From JABSSA01 sp039975755 (GTDB lineage Bacteria > Pseudomonadota > Alphaproteobacteria > Rhodobacterales > Rhodobacteraceae), in contig JBDWGM010000083.1 in NCBI GenBank assembly GCA_039975755.1, forward strand, positions 1 to 64,000: a stretch of DNA of 64,000 nt, written 5' to 3'. The position numbers were made by a program, and so were the translations under genes. Positions 1-9,073 of the stretch are shown piece by piece (the stretch's first letter is position 1; the number at the start of each line of letters is the position of its first letter). The notes beneath the pieces are model-generated. The model was not told the origin of the DNA. It worked only from the letters and a program-made list of their open reading frames with translations, and did no database searches.

Positions 1-1
1 C

Positions 2-820
2 AATGCCGTACATGCCCCTGAGGGTGCCATGGACATTGTCGGCACTGGCGGTGACGGCAAAGGGACATTAAACATTTCAACCGCAACCGCCTTTGTGGTG
101 GCGGGCGCTGGCGTCACAGTGGCCAAACATGGCAATCGCAACCTGTCTTCGAAATCAGGTGCTGCTGATGCGCTAACCCAAATGGGTTTAAACGTCATGG
201 TTGGCCCTGCCGTCGTCGAACGTGCGTTGGAGGAAACCGGGATCGGGTTCATGATGGCCCCGATGCACCACCCTGCCATTGCGCATGTTATGCCAACACG
301 TGCTGAACTGGGCACCCGGACGATTTTTAACATCCTTGGACCATTGACCAACCCGGCTGGTGTAAAACGTCAACTGACGGGCGCTTTTTCGCGTGATCTT
401 ATTCGACCGATGGCTGAAACATTGCAAAAATTGGGATCTGACAAAGCATGGCTGGTTCACGGCTCAGACGGGACTGATGAGCTGACCATCACGGGCGTCA
501 GCTGGATCGCTGCATTGGAAGGTGACGCTGTGGTTGACCGTGAATTGCATCCCGAAGACGCCGGGTTATCGCCGCATCCTTTCGAATCCATCATCGGCGG
601 AAGCCCCGAAGACAACGCCAAGGCGTTTGGGGCACTTTTGGATGGGGAACGATCTGCGTATCGTGACGCGGTGCTTTTGAATGCGGCAGCCGCTCTTGTG
701 GTTGCGGATGCATCCAGCGATTTGAAACAAGGGGTCGAAATGGCCAAAACCAGCATCGACAGCGGTGCAGCCCGCGAAAAAATCCGCAAGGTCGCAAAAG
801 TCACGCAGGAGATCGCATGA
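2..820 (+). CDS. trpD: Anthranilate phosphoribosyltransferase, 5' end cut by window
   Basis: This enzyme joins phosphoribosyl pyrophosphate to anthranilate, the second step of tryptophan synthesis. The reading frame is open to the left edge, so the true start lies outside; the first visible in-frame ATG (position 29) is internal because conserved residues precede it. The glycine-rich phosphate-binding motif DIVGTGGDGKGTLN is at the visible N-terminus. It is followed by the KHGNR segment and the region NILGPLTNP typical of the family. About 272 residues of the usual 330-340 are present. The stop overlaps the trpC start as ATGA, which indicates translational coupling. The identification is sure from motifs plus the trpC neighbour. 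Confidence 0.95.
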   Translation, partial: NAVHAPEGAMDIVGTGGDGKGTLNISTATAFVVAGAGVTVAKHGNRNLSSKSGAADALTQMGLNVMVGPAVVERALEETGIGFMMAPMHHPAIAHVMPTRAELGTRTIFNILGPLTNPAGVKRQLTGAFSRDLIRPMAETLQKLGSDKAWLVHGSDGTDELTITGVSWIAALEGDAVVDRELHPEDAGLSPHPFESIIGGSPEDNAKAFGALLDGERSAYRDAVLLNAAAALVVADASSDLKQGVEMAKTSIDSGAAREKIRKVAKVTQEIA

Positions 821-1632
821 GCGAAACTATTCTGGACCGCATCAAAGCTTACAAACTGGAAGAAGTCGCCGCCGACAAGGCCGCTAAATCCTTGGCAGAT
901 GTCGAAGCAGAGGCACGCGAGGCGGACCCCATACGTCCCTTTGCTGAAAGCCTTCATCAGGCCAGTCGCCAAGGATATGGCCTGATCGCAGAGATCAAAA
1001 AGGCCAGCCCGTCCAAGGGTCTTATTCGCGCAGACTTTGATCCAGAATCGCTGGCCAAGGCTTACGCGGATGGCGGTGCATCATGCCTTTCGGTGCTGAC
1101 AGACACGCCGTCCTTTCAGGGGGCAAAATCCTTTTTGACCAAAGCACGCGCGGCATGTGATCTACCTGCCCTGCGCAAGGATTTCATATACGATACCTAT
1201 CAAGTTGCAGAAGCCCGTGCCTTGGGTGCCGATTGCATTTTGATCATCATGGCGTCTGTGTCGGACGCACAATCGGCAGAATTGGAAGCCGCTGCCTTTG
1301 AATGGGGAATGGATGTTCTGATCGAAGTCCATGATAGCGAAGAACTGGAACGCGCTAGTTTTTTGAAAAGCCCATTGATCGGGATCAACAACCGCAACCT
1401 GCACACCTTTGAAACCACGCTGGACACAACGAAAAACCTATCCAAACTGGTACCCGCAGATCGCACAATCGTTTCGGAATCCGGATTGTCGACACCTGAT
1501 GATCTGCGCGATATCGCGATGTATGGTGCGCGAACGTTCTTGATCGGGGAAAGCCTCATGCGTCAAGACGATGTTGCCGTTGCAACGCGTGACCTACTGG
1601 CCCATCCGCTGGTCGCATCGGGAGGGATGTAA
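817..1632 (+). CDS. trpC: Indole-3-glycerol phosphate synthase
   Basis: It closes the indole ring from carboxyphenylamino-deoxyribulose phosphate in tryptophan synthesis. The 271 residues are the normal length for a monofunctional TrpC barrel. Visible family motifs are IAEIKKASPSKG (catalytic lysine on strand 1), LRKDFIYDTYQV, LIGINNRNL and SESGL near the C-terminus. The start codon overlaps the trpD stop by four bases. moaC begins one base after the stop, so trpD-trpC-moaC-moeA reads as one transcription unit. No fusion to TrpF is seen. Confidence 0.96.
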   Translation: MSETILDRIKAYKLEEVAADKAAKSLADVEAEAREADPIRPFAESLHQASRQGYGLIAEIKKASPSKGLIRADFDPESLAKAYADGGASCLSVLTDTPSFQGAKSFLTKARAACDLPALRKDFIYDTYQVAEARALGADCILIIMASVSDAQSAELEAAAFEWGMDVLIEVHDSEELERASFLKSPLIGINNRNLHTFETTLDTTKNLSKLVPADRTIVSESGLSTPDDLRDIAMYGARTFLIGESLMRQDDVAVATRDLLAHPLVASGGM

Positions 1633-1633
1633 A

Positions 1634-2107
1634 ATGCCCCTCACTCATTTCGACGGCGAAGGTCGTGCTCATATGGTTGATGTGTCCGAAAAGGACCATA
1701 CAGACCGCGTAGCCGTCGCAGAAGCGTACATTAAAATGCTTCCAGAAACCTTTGAAATTATTACAGAAGGTCGCGCAAAAAAGGGCGATGTTCTGGGTGT
1801 TGCGCGGCTGGCCGGCATCATGGGGGCAAAGAAAACTTCGGATCTGATCCCTCTGTGCCATCCTCTGGCCATTGCCAAAGTCAGCATTGATCTGGTGCCT
1901 GACGCTGACCTACCCGGCATTCAAGTGCGCGCAACGGTCAAAACAACCGGCCAAACCGGGGTTGAAATGGAAGCATTGACCGCAGCCTCGACCGCGGCGC
2001 TGACCGTTTATGATATGTGCAAAGCGGTTGATCGCGGCATGGAAATTGGTGGGTTACGTGTCGTCTTGAAAGACGGCGGCAAATCAGGTCGCTTTGAAGC
2101 CCCATGA
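1634..2107 (+). CDS. moaC: Cyclic pyranopterin monophosphate synthase
   Basis: MoaC works with MoaA to turn GTP into cyclic pyranopterin monophosphate, the first stage of molybdenum cofactor synthesis. The 157-residue protein has the family signatures LIPLCHPL and VKTTGQTGVEMEALTA. The ATG at 1634 was chosen because the protein begins MPLTHFDGEG, as MoaC proteins do; a longer frame from 1571 would only add residues overlapping trpC. It lies one base after trpC and overlaps moeA by four bases. Linkage of trpDC to moaC-moeA is common in roseobacters. Confidence 0.95.
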   Translation: MPLTHFDGEGRAHMVDVSEKDHTDRVAVAEAYIKMLPETFEIITEGRAKKGDVLGVARLAGIMGAKKTSDLIPLCHPLAIAKVSIDLVPDADLPGIQVRATVKTTGQTGVEMEALTAASTAALTVYDMCKAVDRGMEIGGLRVVLKDGGKSGRFEAP

Positions 2108-3276
2108 TCCCTGTCAGCGAAGCCCTAGATCACCTTTTTCGCATCGTTGCCCCGCTTTCTGCTGAAACGGCCCCCTTACGCGAGGCTGCTGGCCGGGTTC
2201 TGGCGGAAACGGTCACGTCAAACCGCACACAACCGCCCTTTGCCGCCTCGGCCATGGATGGCTATGCGGTTAAAGGGCAAGAAGTTGAACGCGATTGCTT
2301 GTTCAAAGTCGTCGGAGAAGCCGCCGCAGGGCATGCCTGGGCCGGAACATTGGGTGCGGGACAAGCCGTGCGCATTTTCACAGGCGCGCCCCTGCCCGAC
2401 GGTTCCGATTGTGTGGTCATTCAGGAAGACGTCGCGCGCAAAGGCGATTTGATCACCGTAACCGGCGACACCCGGGGGGCCACGCATGTGCGCCCGGCAG
2501 GTGGTGATTTTCATCAAGGCGATCCTTTGACCGGGCCACGCGTTTTGAACGCCTCGGATGTTGCATTGCTTGCATCAATGAATATTGCGTCTGTGCCGGT
2601 GATGCGCCGCCCTGTGGTCGCTCTTATTTCGACGGGGGATGAACTTGTCATGCCCGGTGAAACGCCCGGTCCAGACCAGATTATTGCGTCAAATACCTTT
2701 GGTCTTGCCGCGATGCTGGAAGCAAATGGCGCGCAAACACGGATATTGCCAATTGCTCGGGACACGAAGCCCTCTCTGCAACAAACATTTGAGCTGGCAG
2801 ACGGCGCAGATCTGATCGTGACGATTGGCGGCGCATCTGTTGGGGATCATGATCTGGTGGCCGATGTCGCGGCCGACCTTGGCATGGAACAGGCCTTTTA
2901 CAAGATCGCAATGCGTCCGGGCAAACCGTTGATGGCAGGCCGCTTGGGTGAAACGCCAATGATGGGGCTTCCCGGCAACCCCGTATCCGCTCTTGTCTGT
3001 AGCCGTTTGTTTCTGGTGCCTGTCATTCAAAAGATGCTCGGTCTGGGCGAAGCTGCACCAACGCGGTTTACAGCGACGCTGTCACGTCCACTCGACCAAA
3101 ACGGACCACGCGAACATTACATGCGCGCGCACCTGCAGAGTGGTCAGATATCAGCCTTTGATCGCCAAGATTCCAGCCTGCTGACCGTACTCGCCTCCGC
3201 AAATGTTCTTCTTGTGCGCCCACCTCACGACGTTCCACGCGACGTTGGTGAAACCGTCAGTTACATCTCACTGTAA
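2104..3276 (+). CDS. moeA: Molybdopterin molybdenumtransferase
   Basis: MoeA inserts molybdate into adenylated molybdopterin to finish the cofactor. The 390 residues match the usual size. Seen motifs: SAMDGYAV near residue 50, IFTGAPLPDGSD, ALISTGDELV and VTIGGASVGDHD in the MPT-binding domain, GKPLMAG and LPGNPVSA near residue 300. The ATG overlaps the moaC stop, so the two are translationally coupled. The 140-base gap after it holds the control region of lexA. Confidence 0.96.
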   Translation: MIPVSEALDHLFRIVAPLSAETAPLREAAGRVLAETVTSNRTQPPFAASAMDGYAVKGQEVERDCLFKVVGEAAAGHAWAGTLGAGQAVRIFTGAPLPDGSDCVVIQEDVARKGDLITVTGDTRGATHVRPAGGDFHQGDPLTGPRVLNASDVALLASMNIASVPVMRRPVVALISTGDELVMPGETPGPDQIIASNTFGLAAMLEANGAQTRILPIARDTKPSLQQTFELADGADLIVTIGGASVGDHDLVADVAADLGMEQAFYKIAMRPGKPLMAGRLGETPMMGLPGNPVSALVCSRLFLVPVIQKMLGLGEAAPTRFTATLSRPLDQNGPREHYMRAHLQSGQISAFDRQDSSLLTVLASANVLLVRPPHDVPRDVGETVSYISL

Positions 3277-3299
3277 GAAAATCCTTCCCCTCCAGTCCG

Positions 3300-3315
3300 T
3301 TAACCTTTCGTTAAC
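3300..3315 (+). promoter_or_regulatory. Full CtrA-type site TTAA-N7-TTAAC
   Basis: The bases read TTAACCTTTCGTTAAC, a perfect match to the CtrA consensus of alphaproteobacteria. It sits in the moeA-lexA gap, about 60 bases upstream of the likely lexA -35 element. CtrA is the cell-cycle response regulator that also governs motility and GTA genes in Rhodobacter relatives. Only the sequence match is seen; binding is inferred. Confidence 0.5.
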
Positions 3316-3360
3316 CATTGAACGCAACCGTGGAAAAGTATTCCCCTTAAGCGAGTGCTG

Positions 3361-3389
3361 TTGACACAAAACGTGAACAAGAGTAGAAC
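3361..3389 (+). promoter_or_regulatory. lexA promoter with overlapping SOS box
   Basis: A perfect -35 hexamer TTGACA (3361-3366) is followed after 17 bases by TAGAAC (3384-3389), a fair -10. The direct repeat GAAC-N7-GAAC, the LexA box form known from Rhodobacter-type alphaproteobacteria, occupies 3375-3389 and covers the spacer and -10. LexA bound here would block polymerase, the expected autoregulation. It lies 31 bases upstream of the lexA start. Confidence 0.8.
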
Positions 3390-3420
3390 AAAGCTAAGCC
3401 AACGGGGATTGGAGAGCAGA

Positions 3421-4122
3421 ATGTTAACGAAAAAGCAGCTGGATTTACTGGAATTCATCCACAAGCGTGTTCAACGGGACGGCGTGCCGCCCAGTTTTGA
3501 TGAAATGAAAGAGGCATTGGACCTTCGATCCAAGTCCGGAATTCATCGGTTGATCACCGCTTTGGAAGAACGTGGATTTATCCGTCGCCTGGCGCACCGT
3601 GCGCGCGCCATCGAAGTTGTCCGTCTTCCGGAAAGCCTGCAGGACGCACCACCAACCGGCGGTTTCAAACCGCGCGTGATCGAAGGCAGCAAACCTGACA
3701 TTCCGGCGCCCGGAAATGCCATTCCGGTTGAGGTGCACGCCGTCGAGCTTCCTGTTATGGGGCGTATCGCGGCAGGTGTTCCAATTTCGGCCATTTCCGA
3801 ACCATCGCATTCCGTTGCGGTGCCGGGGCAAATGCTGGCGGGACGTGGCGAACATTACGCTCTTGAGGCCAAAGGCGATTCAATGATCGATGCCGGGATC
3901 AATCACGGTGATGTCGTGGTGATCGAAGAAACCAGCAATGCCGACAATGGCGATATCGTTGTGGCTGTGGTCGAAGATTACGAGGCGACGTTGAAACGGT
4001 ATCGGCGTCAAGGCAGCACAATCGCATTAGAAGCTGCAAACCCGGCCTATGAAACCCGCGTGTTCCCAGCCGGGAAAGTACGTGTGCAAGGCAAACTTGT
4101 CGGCCTGATCCGCACGTACTAA
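3421..4122 (+). CDS. lexA: LexA repressor, SOS response regulator
   Basis: LexA represses DNA damage genes and cleaves itself when RecA is active. The ATG at 3421 gives 233 residues and the standard N-terminus MLTKKQLDLLEFIHKR, after the ribosome site GGAGA; a longer frame from 3355 would run through the promoter and operator. The winged-helix domain covers residues 1-65. The Ala-Gly cleavage site is at about residues 118-119 (GRIAAGVP), the catalytic serine at about 154 (KGDSMIDAG) and the lysine at about 192 (ATLKRY). All catalytic parts are present. It is convergent with comEC and the two stops share bases. Confidence 0.97.
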   Translation: MLTKKQLDLLEFIHKRVQRDGVPPSFDEMKEALDLRSKSGIHRLITALEERGFIRRLAHRARAIEVVRLPESLQDAPPTGGFKPRVIEGSKPDIPAPGNAIPVEVHAVELPVMGRIAAGVPISAISEPSHSVAVPGQMLAGRGEHYALEAKGDSMIDAGINHGDVVVIEETSNADNGDIVVAVVEDYEATLKRYRRQGSTIALEAANPAYETRVFPAGKVRVQGKLVGLIRTY

Positions 4123-6197
4123 CGTTTCAATCCGCTATCTTTCGCAAAACGCAGCTTGGCCCACCAACCAGGCTGCGTTTTTTGTTTTGGCCATTGCGAC
4201 CAATGACGTGTCCCGGTCACATCGCGGACACTTCGGATGTAAATTCCATCCGGCCCCATCATCAACGCCAAGGCACCTGATTGAGATAACTTGTCGGGAT
4301 CGATAACCACGCAATTTTCCAAATCTAACGCGGTCGATGCTATGATCACTTGGTCCGTTGCACATCTGCCAAACGCTGCGATGGCGCGTTTTCCATTTAG
4401 ATGCACAACGTTCACGTCCCCCATAAACGCACCCTCTTTGGGCCAGCGCGTGGCTGCATCCTCTTGCGCCACACGTTCACCATCGTTTTCTAACCAATTC
4501 TTTGCGATGAACCCTGCGCCCTTTGGCTTGGACAATGCGCGCCCTTCTTCGGTCATGACCCCAACAAGATTGCCCTGATCAGCGATCAAAACACCCGGTC
4601 GGTCCACTTGGGTCCAAAGTGCGATGGCCGCTACAACGGGAACGACGCCTATCCAGCGCGCACGCCCCCGCCATAGGATCACAAAGACTGCGCCAAAACA
4701 CAAAAGCGGTAAGACTTCCGGGCCCGGTCCCGGCACAAAACTGCGCGCACCGTCCAGCGCAGCGACCCAATGCGAAACGCCAAGGATCAAACGCAGACCC
4801 ACCCCCATGGCCCAGAGCCCCAAAAACTCCAATCCAAATGGTGCGAGGACTGCGGCCAGAACAGCTGCCGGAATCACAATGATTCCCATTAGCGGTACGC
4901 TGATCAGATTTGCGATCAGCCCATAATGTGACACAGCATTGAAATGCGCCGCCCCAATCGGCGCTGTAGCAAGCCCCGCAACCGCCGAGGAGATTAACAC
5001 GCCAAACGTTCCAGCCACCAATGGCAAACCGAAACTCAGGTCCACGCCACGCAGATGTTGAAAAACGGCCACCAACGCTGCGGTGGCGGCAAAGGACATT
5101 TGAAAGCCTGGGCTTAACAATGCCTCGGGTCGCAAGGTCAAAACGATAAGGGCTGCAATCGCCACAGACCGCAAGCTGAGGGCGCGGCGATCCAGCATGA
5201 TTGCAACCAAGGCAACAGCCGCCATAACAAAGGCACGTTCCGTTGAAACACTGCCGCCTGATAATGACAAATAGAACGCCGCTGCGATCAATGCTCCCCC
5301 CGCTGCCAGTTTGCGAGTCGGCCATCGCAGCGCGACCGGTGGAATGGAAGCGAACACAATGCGAAGCAGGCCAAAGATAAATCCGCTGAGCAATCCCATA
5401 TGCAGACCCGAGATGGCCAATAAATGTGCCGTATTCGCCGCGCGCAAATTATCAAGGGCTTGCGGACTCATCCCGCTGCGATCACCGGTTGTAACGGCTG
5501 CGGCAAATCCACCAACATCATCGGGCAACAAAGTTCGGACATGCCCAGATATCGCCATTCGCATTCTAAAGACCCACAATGACCAGCCCGTGTCGGGCGG
5601 TGCCACAGACAGAACCGGCACACGAGTATACCCCACGCCACCAAGTTTCAGGAACCATGCATGGCGTTGAAAATCGAAGCCTCCCGGCTCAACAGGGCCA
5701 CCCGGTGGGGACAAATGCCCTGTTGTCATGATACGCATACCAGGGTGTGGGACAACACCCAGTGCCGCATCCCCATGCATCGACACCCGTACCCGGATCG
5801 GCGTTTTCTTGGGCGAGACGTTAGACAGAACGACTTGATCCAACGTTATTCGAACAGCATCAGATGCAGATCGATCCAACCCAACAACCCGGCCTTCGAT
5901 GCCGCCATAGTAATGCCAATCAAGCACGGGGCCGGACACCATATGCGCACGACCCGACGCCAGCAAGGCCCCCAAACCCACCATTCCAACAAGCACCCAA
6001 AGCGGCCCAGTGCCAAAACGTAGGAAATGAGCCAGCACAAAGCTGAACATTGTAAAAGAAGCTGTTCCACCAAGCATCATCGCGTCAGGCTCAAACCGCA
6101 AAGAAAAGTACAGTCCAACCCCCATTGCCAGCCCAACCGCAAGCCACGGAAACAAATATCCACGTTGCGCAGCAAGAACGCCAGATAGCCAGCCCAT
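4119..6197 (-). CDS. comEC: ComEC/Rec2-family DNA uptake channel
   Basis: ComEC forms the inner-membrane channel for single-stranded DNA in natural transformation; in Rhodobacter capsulatus its homologue is needed for uptake of GTA DNA. The 692-residue protein starts with hydrophobic segments and a soluble DUF4131-like part. It continues with the multi-helix Competence domain, marked by AANTAHLLAISGLHMG near residue 255. The C-terminal part is short and I see no HxHxD metallo-beta-lactamase motif, so the nuclease-like module seems absent or degenerate, as in many alphaproteobacteria. It is divergent from gltX with a 76-base gap and convergent with lexA, sharing the stop bases. Confidence 0.9.
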   Translation of the reverse strand: MGWLSGVLAAQRGYLFPWLAVGLAMGVGLYFSLRFEPDAMMLGGTASFTMFSFVLAHFLRFGTGPLWVLVGMVGLGALLASGRAHMVSGPVLDWHYYGGIEGRVVGLDRSASDAVRITLDQVVLSNVSPKKTPIRVRVSMHGDAALGVVPHPGMRIMTTGHLSPPGGPVEPGGFDFQRHAWFLKLGGVGYTRVPVLSVAPPDTGWSLWVFRMRMAISGHVRTLLPDDVGGFAAAVTTGDRSGMSPQALDNLRAANTAHLLAISGLHMGLLSGFIFGLLRIVFASIPPVALRWPTRKLAAGGALIAAAFYLSLSGGSVSTERAFVMAAVALVAIMLDRRALSLRSVAIAALIVLTLRPEALLSPGFQMSFAATAALVAVFQHLRGVDLSFGLPLVAGTFGVLISSAVAGLATAPIGAAHFNAVSHYGLIANLISVPLMGIIVIPAAVLAAVLAPFGLEFLGLWAMGVGLRLILGVSHWVAALDGARSFVPGPGPEVLPLLCFGAVFVILWRGRARWIGVVPVVAAIALWTQVDRPGVLIADQGNLVGVMTEEGRALSKPKGAGFIAKNWLENDGERVAQEDAATRWPKEGAFMGDVNVVHLNGKRAIAAFGRCATDQVIIASTALDLENCVVIDPDKLSQSGALALMMGPDGIYIRSVRDVTGTRHWSQWPKQKTQPGWWAKLRFAKDSGLKR
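4146..4181 (+). terminator. Rho-independent terminator of lexA inside comEC coding sequence
   Basis: A 10-bp stem AAAACGCAGC/GCTGCGTTTT with a 16-base loop is followed by a T-rich run (TTGTTTT). It starts 24 bases after the lexA stop. The same bases encode the C-terminal residues of the opposite-strand comEC gene, so the terminator and the protein end share DNA. Confidence 0.7.
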
Positions 6198-6273
6198 CTT
6201 GCCCCCTTTGCCTGTGCTGGATAGTAGAGGCGTAAACCTAAACCCAACATGGTTAGCACAAGGTAAACTCCTG

Positions 6274-7668
6274 ATGTCCGTCGTAACCCGCTTTGCACCT
6301 TCGCCAACTGGCTTTCTTCATATCGGCGGTGCGCGCACCGCCTTGTTTAATTGGCTGTATGCCCGCGGTCGTGGCGGTCAGTTCTTGCTGCGGATCGAGG
6401 ACACAGACCGCGAACGATCAACTCCGGAAGCAACAGCCGCGATTTTGCAAGGCCTGACGTGGTTGGGTCTTGACTGGGATGGTAACCCGATCAGCCAGTT
6501 CGAGAACGCAGATCGGCATGCTGAGGTTGCGCATCAATTGCTGGCTGAGGATAAAGCGTACAGGTGTTTTTCGACTCAAGACGAAATCGCCGCGTTTCGT
6601 GAAACAGCACGCGCCGAAGGGCGTTCAACGCTGTTTCAATCGCCTTGGCGGGATGTGGTAGAAGCGGATCATCCAGACGCGCCGTCTGTGGTTCGGATTA
6701 AAGCGCCTCAATCTGGTGAAACGATCATCCGTGATCAAGTTCAAGGCGATGTCACAATCCGCAATGATCAATTGGACGACATGGTGCTGCTACGTTCGGA
6801 CGGCACGCCAGTATATATGTTGGCTGTTGTCGTCGATGATCACGACATGGGCGTGACACATGTGATCCGTGGAGATGACCATCTCAACAACGCGGCCCGA
6901 CAAATGATGATTTATTCAGCAATGGGTTGGGACATCCCCGTTTGGGCGCATATTCCGTTGATTCACGGGCCTGACGGTAAAAAACTGTCCAAACGCCACG
7001 GCGCATTGGGTGCACAGGAATATCAGATCATGGGATATCCAGCGGCCGGCATGCGCAACTATCTTGCACGCCTCGGGTGGAGCCACGGGGACGACGAATT
7101 TTTCACTGATGAACAAGCACTTGAGTGGTTTGATCTGAATGGGATCGGCAAAGCGCCTGCGCGTTTTGACACTAAAAAACTGGAACATCTTTCCGGACAG
7201 CACATTGCAGTTGCTGACCCTGCTGCATTGCAGCGTGAAGTTGCCGACTATTTAGACGCCAGTGGTCATTCGCGCTTTACGGACCAACAAAATTCAGGAT
7301 TTGAAGCTGCATTGCCCTATGTGCAGGCACGGGTCAAAATACTGCCGGAACTGGTTGATAAAGCCCATTTTGCACTGACCGAACGCCCCATTACTCCGGA
7401 CGAGAAGTCATCAAAATCTCTTGATTCAGTATCCATTAGTATACTGCGGGAATTGACGCCGCAGTTGCAAACCGTTAGGTGGGATCGGGAACATCTGGAG
7501 GCAGCGCTTGGGGCTTTCGCCGAAGCGCAAGACGTCAAGTTTGGAAAACTGGCTGGACCATTGCGCGCAGCACTGGCTGGACGCGCAGTTACTCCTTCGG
7601 TGTTTGATATGATGCTTGTTTTGGGACGCGATGAAAGTCTGGCCCGACTGCAAGAAGCGTCGGCCTAG
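6274..7668 (+). CDS. gltX: Glutamyl-tRNA synthetase
   Basis: It charges glutamate onto tRNA. The 464-residue protein begins MSVVTRFAPSPTGFLHIGG, with HIGG as the class I HIGH signature, and has the KMSKS-type loop as KKLSKRHGA near residue 240. The ATG at 6274 follows AAGGT and fits the family N-terminus; a longer frame from 6199 lacks homology. Alphaproteobacteria often carry two GltX copies, one of which also charges tRNA-Gln; I cannot tell which this is. The upstream neighbour comEC is divergent, and gltA follows 96 bases later. Confidence 0.95.
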   Translation: MSVVTRFAPSPTGFLHIGGARTALFNWLYARGRGGQFLLRIEDTDRERSTPEATAAILQGLTWLGLDWDGNPISQFENADRHAEVAHQLLAEDKAYRCFSTQDEIAAFRETARAEGRSTLFQSPWRDVVEADHPDAPSVVRIKAPQSGETIIRDQVQGDVTIRNDQLDDMVLLRSDGTPVYMLAVVVDDHDMGVTHVIRGDDHLNNAARQMMIYSAMGWDIPVWAHIPLIHGPDGKKLSKRHGALGAQEYQIMGYPAAGMRNYLARLGWSHGDDEFFTDEQALEWFDLNGIGKAPARFDTKKLEHLSGQHIAVADPAALQREVADYLDASGHSRFTDQQNSGFEAALPYVQARVKILPELVDKAHFALTERPITPDEKSSKSLDSVSISILRELTPQLQTVRWDREHLEAALGAFAEAQDVKFGKLAGPLRAALAGRAVTPSVFDMMLVLGRDESLARLQEASA

Positions 7669-7710
7669 TAAAAAGGTTCACTTCTTTTTTACAGGCCGTG
7701 CGTAACGAAG

Positions 7711-7740
7711 GACCAGAAGGTCCCGGCGGCTTGTCCGCCG
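7711..7740 (+). promoter_or_regulatory. Two stacked hairpins in the gltA leader
   Basis: GACC-agaa-GGTC (7711-7722) is followed at once by CGGCGG-cttgt-CCGCCG (7724-7740). The second stem ends 24 bases before the gltA ATG. No T-run follows, so a simple terminator for gltX is unlikely; a structured 5' leader is the better guess. Confidence 0.4.
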
Positions 7741-7764
7741 CTTGATGATGGAAGGAATACAGTC

Positions 7765-9060
7765 ATGGCCGACACTACTAAATCCGCAACATTGACCATT
7801 GATGGAGCAAGCTACGACTTGCCGATCCATTCGCCCACAACGGGCCCAGACGTCATCGACATTCGCAAGCTGTATGGACAAGCCGGGGTATTTACGTACG
7901 ACCCAGGCTTTACCTCAACTGCCAGCTGTGACAGCACGATTACGTTCATTGATGGCGGCAAAGGCGAATTGCTGCACCGTGGTTACCCAATTGATCAACT
8001 GGCAGGCAAATCGCATTACCTCGAAGTTTGCTATTTGCTGCTATACGGTGAACTGCCGACAGCAAAAGAGCTCGAGAATTTCGAAAGCACGATCACGCGG
8101 CACACGATGCTGCATGAACAGATGGTCAACTTCTTCCGTGGATTCCGCCGCGATGCCCATCCTATGGCCATCATGGTTGGCGTCGTTGGAGCAATGTCTG
8201 CCTTTTATCACGATTCAACTGATGTCACCGATGAGCGTCAGCGTGAGATTGCAAGCCACCGCTTGATCGCCAAGATGCCGACTATTGCGGCTTGGGCTTA
8301 TAAATATTCAATTGGGCAACCTTTCGTTTATCCACGCAATGACTTGGATTACGCGTCGAATTTCTTGCGCATGTGCTTTAGTGTTCCTGCAGAGGAATAC
8401 GAAGTGAACCCGATTTTGTCGCGCGCAATGGATCGGATTTTCACACTGCACGCCGACCACGAACAAAACGCGTCAACGTCTACGGTCCGTTTGGCTTCGT
8501 CTTCTGGCGCGAACCCGTTTGCCTGTATCGCTGCGGGCATCGCATGTCTGTGGGGACCAGCTCATGGTGGCGCGAACCAAGCTTGTTTGGAAATGCTGAA
8601 CGAAATCGGCACGCCAGATCGCATTCCTGAATATATCGCGCGTGCCAAAGACAAGAATGACCCATTCCGCCTGATGGGCTTTGGTCACCGCGTTTACAAA
8701 AACTTTGATCCACGCGCAACGGTCATGAAACAGTCTGCAGACGAAGTGTTGGAATTGTTGGGCGTTGAAAACAACCCAATCCTTGCAACAGCCAAAGAAC
8801 TTGAAGCCGCAGCATTGGCCGATCCGTATTTCGCTGAAAAGAAACTGTTCCCGAACGTCGATTTCTATTCAGGCATCATTCTTGAAGCGATGGGTTTCCC
8901 GACATCGATGTTCACGCCAATCTTTGCGCTCAGCCGCACAGTTGGCTGGGTCAGCCAGTGGAAAGAAATGATCGCAGATCCACAGAATAAAATTGGTCGT
9001 CCGCGTCAATTGTACCTTGGCGATACCGCGCGTGACTATATCGACATAGAAAACCGCTAA
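7765..9060 (+). CDS. gltA: Citrate synthase, type II
   Basis: It condenses acetyl-CoA and oxaloacetate to start the citric acid cycle. The 431 residues match the hexameric Gram-negative type. Catalytic and binding motifs are visible: GPAHGGANQ with the first histidine around residue 270, GFGHRVYKNFDPRA with the second around 310, and PNVDFYSGI with the aspartate around 370. The ATG at 7765 follows GGAAGGAAT, a strong ribosome site. It is transcribed alone, with a stem-loop after the stop. Confidence 0.97.
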   Translation: MADTTKSATLTIDGASYDLPIHSPTTGPDVIDIRKLYGQAGVFTYDPGFTSTASCDSTITFIDGGKGELLHRGYPIDQLAGKSHYLEVCYLLLYGELPTAKELENFESTITRHTMLHEQMVNFFRGFRRDAHPMAIMVGVVGAMSAFYHDSTDVTDERQREIASHRLIAKMPTIAAWAYKYSIGQPFVYPRNDLDYASNFLRMCFSVPAEEYEVNPILSRAMDRIFTLHADHEQNASTSTVRLASSSGANPFACIAAGIACLWGPAHGGANQACLEMLNEIGTPDRIPEYIARAKDKNDPFRLMGFGHRVYKNFDPRATVMKQSADEVLELLGVENNPILATAKELEAAALADPYFAEKKLFPNVDFYSGIILEAMGFPTSMFTPIFALSRTVGWVSQWKEMIADPQNKIGRPRQLYLGDTARDYIDIENR

Positions 9061-9073
9061 AACGTCCAAATTT

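Noticed and set aside
457..972. A 171-codon minus-strand frame over trpD and trpC
   Set aside because: It crosses two well-conserved genes and has shadow-type residue use.
4579..5325. A 248-codon minus-strand frame inside comEC
   Set aside because: It is in another frame of comEC, rich in Cys, Gly and Arg, and unlike any protein family.
6199..6273. A longer N-terminus for gltX
   Set aside because: These codons precede the family start MSVVTRFAPSPTG, overlap the divergent promoter region and have no homology.
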